A stretch of DNA of 11,828 bases, taken from the NCBI GenBank assembly GCA_902494715.1, contig CABUUJ010000062.1, forward strand, positions 1-11,828, in the 5' to 3' direction. The first letter of the stretch is position 1. Each line of letters begins with the position of its first letter. This DNA comes from an uncultured Collinsella sp. GTDB lineage: Bacteria > Actinomycetota > Coriobacteriia > Coriobacteriales > Coriobacteriaceae. Of the stretch, positions 8,045 to 11,828 are shown one piece after another. The notes beneath the pieces are model-generated. The model had not been told where the DNA came from. It worked only from the letters and a program-made list of their open reading frames with translations, and made no database searches. Made by a program: the position numbers and the translations under genes.

Positions 8045-9544
8045 TTACCTCATTTCCCTTTGCTTGAGCTGACTTGCTTGACGGCGATTACGCAGGCGAC
8101 GCTCCGCATCTGCGGAAGGCGTGGGCGGCACGTAATCGTGCGGGTGAATCTCGACTGCAGCATCCGGACTTGGCGGCCGCACAAAACCAGCCGAGGTGTC
8201 CGCAAAGACGCCGCGCTTCTTAAGGTCTTCACTGAACTGCTTATAGAAGTCACAAAACTCCACCTGGTCCTGAACGGCCTTATCGACGGTTGACTGATCC
8301 TGGATCTTCATGTCTTTGATAATCGTGGGATTATTCGGGTCTTCAGAAAACTCAGCTGGGTCAGCCTCTACGACACGCATGATGACCTGCTGTTCGCTGC
8401 TACCCTTAAGGACAGCGACCGCTTTGTGTTCGTTTGTGTCAAACATAAGACGCCAGGGTTTGCCCGAGCCATCCATAACGGCATAACGGACCACATTGAC
8501 ACCACGTTCAGCCATGGCATCATTAATTGCACGCTCGATATACTCGTCTTTTACGGCCTTATCAAGCTCAGCGTCGGCGATTTCGATTTCTTCGTAGATA
8601 TTATCGATTTCATAAATGTGTTTAAGAACAGTCGGGCGATGGTATCGATCGTTGAGTAGCTCTACTCGAATCTGGTACTGCGTGTACTGCTCATGCTTCT
8701 CGGCAGACTCATACTGGGCACGCTTCATGACATGATCGAAATCCTTGATGCTCTTATTAATAGCAAGCAGCTCCTCAACAGTTGAATCGGAATCAAGCGC
8801 ATCATAGGCGGCGCGGATCGATTCGAATTTCGCGCTTATTCGATTACGCAGCGCCATATCCAAGGCTTCATCCTGCATCAAAGAGATGGCGACTTCCGAC
8901 CACGCGTCAAATGATTGCGCCGCCCCCTCAAACGTTTCAACGCCCGAAGAAGACTCCGCCGCCGCGGTTATCTGAAGCAATGCCCTCTTCAGATCTATAG
9001 GATTATCAGGCGTTACATCAAAATCAATCGCCCTAGCAAGACCTTCTGCTCTCAGCTTTTCAACGGTCAAAGCAGCATCAATCTGACTTTTGCTCATCTC
9101 CATCCTCTGCTTCAGATGAGCGTCAAAAGTCATTTGTGGAAACAGGACGTGAAGCGTTGAAAGCAAATGAGCCAACGCCTTCTCCATCCTCACCCTTGTA
9201 TCCCTACCAAGACTCATCGTGTTTTCTTCATGTTCGGCATAAAAGGAGCGAGAACAATTGGTGATCAACTCATCCAACATTGCCCGTGTTGATTCATCCA
9301 GCCCGGAAGCTATCTCATCAATCCGTTTCCTAAGGTCAGCGAGAGTCTCATTGAATTCCTCTTTGGCAGCATAACTTGCATTTTTTTCCGCCGTCTCACG
9401 GGCAGCCAACGCACCCGTAACAATTGCGGTAGGAGCCAAAAGGACCATACCAACAGCGCCGGCAGCACCCAAGCTTGTCCCAGTAGATGCGGCGCTACTT
9501 GCCGCAGGGCCAACAGATGTAAACATCCCAACCACGGCGCTCAT
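8045..9544 (-). CDS. Membrane-anchored helical/coiled-coil protein, function unknown
   Basis: Predicted 499-residue protein that I do not recognise. A Ser/Ala/Gly-rich N-terminus leads into one hydrophobic segment (about 26-48, including GAAGAVGMVLLAPTAIV). From 50 to about 345 the sequence is charged and helical, with coiled-coil-like stretches near 51-90, 140-170, 235-300 and 320-345. A mixed, probably beta-containing segment follows (351-395), then a helical part, and a Pro-containing linker (456-476) before a very basic tail (481-499). The ATG at 9544 is preferred over upstream in-frame starts because GGAGG precedes it by about 10 nt; the longer N-terminus reads into the intergenic operator. 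It is the first gene of the operon. The layout could suit a membrane scaffold, an adaptor for the AAA+ motor, or an effector. No catalytic motif is visible. Confidence 0.8.
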   Translation of the reverse strand: MSAVVGMFTSVGPAASSAASTGTSLGAAGAVGMVLLAPTAIVTGALAARETAEKNASYAAKEEFNETLADLRKRIDEIASGLDESTRAMLDELITNCSRSFYAEHEENTMSLGRDTRVRMEKALAHLLSTLHVLFPQMTFDAHLKQRMEMSKSQIDAALTVEKLRAEGLARAIDFDVTPDNPIDLKRALLQITAAAESSSGVETFEGAAQSFDAWSEVAISLMQDEALDMALRNRISAKFESIRAAYDALDSDSTVEELLAINKSIKDFDHVMKRAQYESAEKHEQYTQYQIRVELLNDRYHRPTVLKHIYEIDNIYEEIEIADAELDKAVKDEYIERAINDAMAERGVNVVRYAVMDGSGKPWRLMFDTNEHKAVAVLKGSSEQQVIMRVVEADPAEFSEDPNNPTIIKDMKIQDQSTVDKAVQDQVEFCDFYKQFSEDLKKRGVFADTSAGFVRPPSPDAAVEIHPHDYVPPTPSADAERRLRNRRQASQLKQREMR

Positions 9545-9723
9545 ACTTGCTATCCCTCCGTTTTTGACCAGCTTGGTCCTTGCGTCTTTCCTACATCTTT
9601 CTACCGCCGCTCTGCGCGATTCTGTTGCGCAACATTGGCGAGTGGCAGATTTGTCGATGTTGCGCAACAGAAGGCAGCGGCTAGCGCATATCCTGCTAAT
9701 GGAAGAAAGGATGAAAGCGCGCC
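9545..9723. promoter_or_regulatory. Divergent intergenic region driving operon and kinase
   Basis: This 179-bp region separates the two divergent start codons and must hold the promoters of both transcripts. I see no convincing -35/-10 pair on either strand. On the plus side, TATCCT (9689-9694) is a weak -10-like hexamer without a good -35. A short dyad GACCA-gct-TGGTC (9566-9578) lies in the probable leader of the minus-strand operon. The main structure is the long inverted repeat listed separately. The ribosome site for the plus-strand kinase is weak (AAGAAAGG, 9703-9710, 13 nt before the ATG). Confidence 0.6.
9620..9672. promoter_or_regulatory. Paired palindromic operator candidate, 16-bp inverted repeat
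   Basis: TTCTGTTGCGCAACAT (9620-9635) is mirrored perfectly by ATGTTGCGCAACAGAA (9657-9672), with 21 bp between. Each arm contains the self-palindrome TGTTGCGCAACA (9623-9634 and 9658-9669), with centres 35 bp apart. Two identical symmetric sites between divergent genes are what a dimeric repressor or activator controlling both transcripts would need. No DNA-binding regulator is encoded in the window. The arms could also form a transcript hairpin. I do not recognise the motif as a known regulator's site. Confidence 0.7.
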
Positions 9724-10971
9724 ATGACCGGATCCTACGAAGAAGTTCGACTCGTCAAATTTCATACGCCAGCACTGCTCTCCGAACGTGAGCAGGCTGC
9801 GGCACGGCGTCGCTTCTGTACGCTTCTCGTTCCGCCGCAAAAGGGTGGCTTTGGTGGCAACGCCTATGTCCGCCGCGTCCAAAGCGGCGATCGCGCCTTT
9901 GAGCTTGCGCTTAAGATGCCTCGTCCCGATGCCCAGCCCGAGCAAGAACAGCTCAACCGGGAAACCCTAGAAGAGGAATATCGCACCCTCTCCGTCGTAT
10001 CCAACCTAAGGGGTTTCCCCGATGTCTACGGTTTTGGCTACACGGCAGACGGAACCCCGGCGCTGCTTATGGAGTGGGTTGACGGCGTCTCGCTTCTTGA
10101 TGCACGGCCAGCTCTGAGCGATGGCACTGAAACCTGCCCCGGTGATATCGTCGCCGCGCTGGGTCTGAGCGTGCTCAAGATCATCCTGTCCACGCAATCG
10201 CTCGACACGCCCTTTGTTCACCGCGACCTCTCTATGCGCAACATCATGCTGCGTCACGATCGCATCCCGCTCGAGGAGCAGGTGTCGAGCGGCTATTTCG
10301 ACATCTGCCTGATCGATATGGGCAGTGCCAAGCTCGTTAAACCGGACTTTTCCTTTACCGTCGACGTCAACGCTTTTCGCGGTGCCACGCCGGCATACGC
10401 GGCACCCGAAATGCTGGAGCGGTTTAAGGCCGACCCCGGTGCGCGTGACAATCCCGCCGTCGACATCTATGCGCTGGGAAGCATCCTCTACGAGCTTTAT
10501 TGCGGACACGCGCCCTTTGAGGCAGAGCTCAGGCGCTCCGGAGACCACGCGCGCCTCAAGCGCACCGTGCAGCCGCAACCCCTTGCGCCCGCAACTCCCC
10601 GTGAGCAGGGCTTGGTCAACGCGATTATGGCTTGTCTTGCGGTATCGCAAGATGCTCGTCCTTCGGCAAATGAACTCGCGGCGCGCCTTGAGCCTTTCGC
10701 CCGTACGGGTGCTCCGCGAAAGCGCCGGCCCGTGGCGGATCGCGGCAGCGCTACCGCGCGGGCGGACGCCACCGTCTCCACCCGCGCGGCTGCACAGACG
10801 CAGCCCGCGTCTCGCCCAACCCCATCCACCGAGACCGTCCGCAGCGCCGAGTCCATGCGTCGCGCGCGCCTTGCCGTCAAACGTCAACGCACGATGGCAC
10901 TCACGATGGTGATTGCTGCCCTGGTAGCAATCGTGGTCATACTCGTCCTCGCATCTGCCGGCATGCTTTAG
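9724..10971 (+). CDS. Ser/Thr protein kinase with C-terminal membrane anchor
   Basis: Predicted 415-residue Hanks-type kinase. Its motifs are a Gly loop in GGFGGNAYV (41-49), catalytic Lys in LALK (K64), FVHRDLSMRN (164-173) with catalytic Asp168 and Asn173, DMG instead of DFG (198-200), APE (227-229), DIYALGS (247-253) and a final Arg in ARPS (311-314). A linker (about 328-388) rich in Arg, Ala, Ser, Thr and Pro contains TETVR (369-373). One hydrophobic segment (391-411) ends the protein, leaving the catalytic domain in the cytoplasm as a tail-anchored enzyme with no extracellular sensor. An in-frame stop at 9712-9714 rules out longer starts, and 9724 is the first ATG. The kinase diverges from the operon that encodes matching reader and eraser proteins. 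Catalytic residues are intact, so it is probably active. Confidence 0.92.
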   Translation: MTGSYEEVRLVKFHTPALLSEREQAAARRRFCTLLVPPQKGGFGGNAYVRRVQSGDRAFELALKMPRPDAQPEQEQLNRETLEEEYRTLSVVSNLRGFPDVYGFGYTADGTPALLMEWVDGVSLLDARPALSDGTETCPGDIVAALGLSVLKIILSTQSLDTPFVHRDLSMRNIMLRHDRIPLEEQVSSGYFDICLIDMGSAKLVKPDFSFTVDVNAFRGATPAYAAPEMLERFKADPGARDNPAVDIYALGSILYELYCGHAPFEAELRRSGDHARLKRTVQPQPLAPATPREQGLVNAIMACLAVSQDARPSANELAARLEPFARTGAPRKRRPVADRGSATARADATVSTRAAAQTQPASRPTPSTETVRSAESMRRARLAVKRQRTMALTMVIAALVAIVVILVLASAGML

Positions 10972-10978
10972 CCGGCAG
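10955..10978 (+). terminator. Hairpin overlapping the kinase stop codon
   Basis: CTGCCGGC (10955-10962) pairs perfectly with GCCGGCAG (10971-10978) around an 8-nt loop, and the stop codon TAG (10969-10971) lies at the loop/stem edge. Only TAAAA follows, so it is not a standard Rho-independent terminator. A second small hairpin, GCAAAT/ATTTGC (10993-11010, 6-nt loop), lies just downstream. Together they may end or protect the kinase transcript. Confidence 0.4.
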
Positions 10979-11010
10979 TAAAACCCAAATCAGCAAATAG
11001 ACCCATTTGC

Positions 11011-11059
11011 AAAAAGCGGTGGCGGGCGCAACTCTCAATAAAGCCGCGCCCGCCACCGC
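11011..11059 (-). terminator. Rho-independent terminator of the minus-strand gene at 11092
   Basis: GCGGTGGCGGGCGC (11016-11029) and GCGCCCGCCACCGC (11046-11059) form a perfect 14-bp GC-rich stem with a 16-nt loop. Read on the minus strand, the stem is followed directly by TTTTT (11015-11011), the classical layout. It sits 32 bp after the stop of the minus-strand gene and between convergent genes. The stem may also slow plus-strand transcription from the kinase, although no T-run follows in that direction. Confidence 0.85.
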
Positions 11060-11091
11060 CGCCATGCATCGCACGCCAACAATACGAGGTA

Positions 11092-11739
11092 CTAGGAAAT
11101 CAAAAGCTCAAAGGAATCCGTGATGCGCGTTCCCATGGTAACGGCACCGTCTCCCGATTCGACTGTGGTATTCAGGTAGTACTTGCCGTTCTTCTTTTTT
11201 GGTACACCCGTAACCGTAAGGTCGCAGCCCTCCTCCTCGACGGGAAGCGAGAACTCAAAACCCTTGTTTCTAACAAACGTACCGGTGACGTCCGTGTAGG
11301 TGCGATAGTCGTCACCATCGGATTGGGCGACGGTTTTTTCGGCGTTGTAGGTATCGTGGGCATGCAGCGTGGCCGAGATGTCTGCAACCGCTTCGCCGGA
11401 ATCGCTGATGCTCTTAAACACAATCACAAGGTCGTTTTTGCTCGCGCCGTAGCAAGTATGACCCCAAGAGTTGCCCGTCTCCTTAAGTGCTCCGCGCCAC
11501 GTGGTGTTGGCAAAGCTCGTGGGCTTATCGATGTTGAGCTTCGCTGTGCTACCGGAGGTCGTGGTGGTCGACGAGGTCGCATTGCCCGTCGTGAAAGAGC
11601 CCTCGGCATCGGAGCTGGCGTCCTCGCCGTTCTTGCCTGCGGTTTTGAGCTCCGCCTTAGCGTCCTTAAGGTCGGACTTTGTCTGATCGAGCTCGTCTTG
11701 CGTTTTTGTGAGTTCCGAGAGTAGCGAATCGTGCGGGTC
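11092..11739 (-). pseudogene. 5'-truncated coiled-coil/beta-rich protein, fragment or broken gene
   Basis: The reading frame is open from 11739 to the stop at 11092-11094 (215 codons) but has no ATG, GTG or TTG until about 11433, deep inside clear protein sequence. Two in-frame stops (11746-11748 and 11740-11742) lie immediately upstream. The sequence begins with a coiled-coil-like stretch (LSELTKTQDELDQTK, then a Lys/Asp/Ala-rich heptad-like part). A Ser/Thr-rich linker follows, then a probably beta-rich domain starting near TTWRGALKETG and ending in SFELLIS. A short version from the GTG at 11427 would cut that domain. This looks like the C-terminal part of a longer, possibly surface-exposed protein. 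Its front was lost by frameshift, rearrangement or sequence error near 11735-11750. The family is not recognised. It is not part of the kinase locus by orientation. Confidence 0.6.
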
Positions 11740-11745
11740 CTATAC

Positions 11746-11826
11746 CTACCTTGAGCTGCGGTAATGCGCATCGGTCATAAGCAAATGGCGCATGGCCCTT
11801 GCCGTTTTGGGCCATTTCTCCTCGTC
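11746..11826 (-). CDS. Possible C-terminal tail of an upstream gene, partial
   Basis: The same minus-strand frame as the broken gene is open from the window edge to the TAG at 11746-11748. It reads as 26 residues containing KTARAMRHLLMTDAHY. It could be the end of a gene lying mostly outside the window. A competing frame is open from an ATG at 11815 and leads to the breakpoint without a stop. The stretch is too short to choose between them. Confidence 0.2.
   Translation of the reverse strand, partial: DEEKWPKTARAMRHLLMTDAHYRSSR
11783..11817. repeat. Nested inverted repeat near the right edge
   Basis: ATGGCCC (11792-11798) and GGGCCAT (11809-11815) form a 7-bp stem with a 10-nt loop. AAATGGC (11783-11789) and GCCATTT (11811-11817) give an alternative, overlapping pairing. 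No T-run follows on either strand, so terminator function is doubtful. Confidence 0.4.
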
Positions 11827-11828
11827 GC

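Noticed and set aside
9545..9667. Longer N-terminus for the 499-residue protein starting at 9667
   Set aside because: It would translate through the inverted repeat. The added residues look non-protein-like, and the ATG at 9544 has a GGAGG site at suitable distance.
9620..9672. FNR, CRE or LexA type operator
   Set aside because: TGTTGCGCAACA does not fit the consensus of those sites (TTGAT-N4-ATCAA, TGWAANCGNTNWCA, CGAAC-N4-GTTC). The regulator is left unnamed.
9711..9788. Small leader peptide frame starting at ATG 9711
   Set aside because: The only ribosome-site-like sequence touches the ATG directly, leaving no spacing, and the translation is short, arginine-rich and out of frame inside the kinase gene.

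Overview
The window is a compact bacterial locus, GC-rich with GGAGG-type ribosome binding sites. Composition and gene style suggest an actinobacterium of the Coriobacteriia (Collinsella-like). This is an impression from sequence style, not a proven assignment; there is no rRNA, tRNA or housekeeping marker to confirm it.

Layout. Six genes run on the minus strand from 9544 down to 105, with gaps of 2-3 nt or short overlaps, so they are almost certainly one operon. In transcription order they are: (1) a 499-residue protein with one N-terminal hydrophobic segment and long helical/coiled-coil regions (8045-9544); (2) an FHA-domain protein with zinc-ribbon-like Cys clusters at both ends and a Pro/Ala linker (7025-8041); (3) a short radical SAM protein of the NrdG/PflA-activase type (6439-7035); (4) a AAA+ ATPase with a ClpB/ClpA-type second AAA module behind an unusual N-terminal half (4480-6435); (5) a PP2C-type Ser/Thr phosphatase (3722-4483); (6) a 1204-residue membrane Ser/Thr kinase whose first 153 residues hold eleven ETVTVxR repeats (105-3719). 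A second Hanks-type kinase with a C-terminal membrane anchor (9724-10971) is transcribed divergently. The shared 179-bp intergenic region carries two identical 12-bp palindromes inside a perfect 16-bp inverted repeat, a good candidate operator pair. To the right, convergent to this kinase and behind a strong terminator hairpin, is the 3' part of a coiled-coil/beta-rich protein with no usable start and an interrupted 5' end (11092-11739).

How the parts may work together (inference). Two kinases write, the PP2C enzyme erases and the FHA protein reads Thr phosphorylation. The repeats on the large kinase fit the pThr-x-x-hydrophobic rule for FHA ligands, so phosphorylation could build a multivalent docking platform at the membrane. 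The AAA+ protein would be the remodelling motor. The radical SAM protein is the surprise: no glycyl-radical enzyme or nucleotide reductase is present for it to activate. I recognise each family, but not this combination as a named system. Its output (stress, envelope or antiphage function) cannot be read from the sequence.
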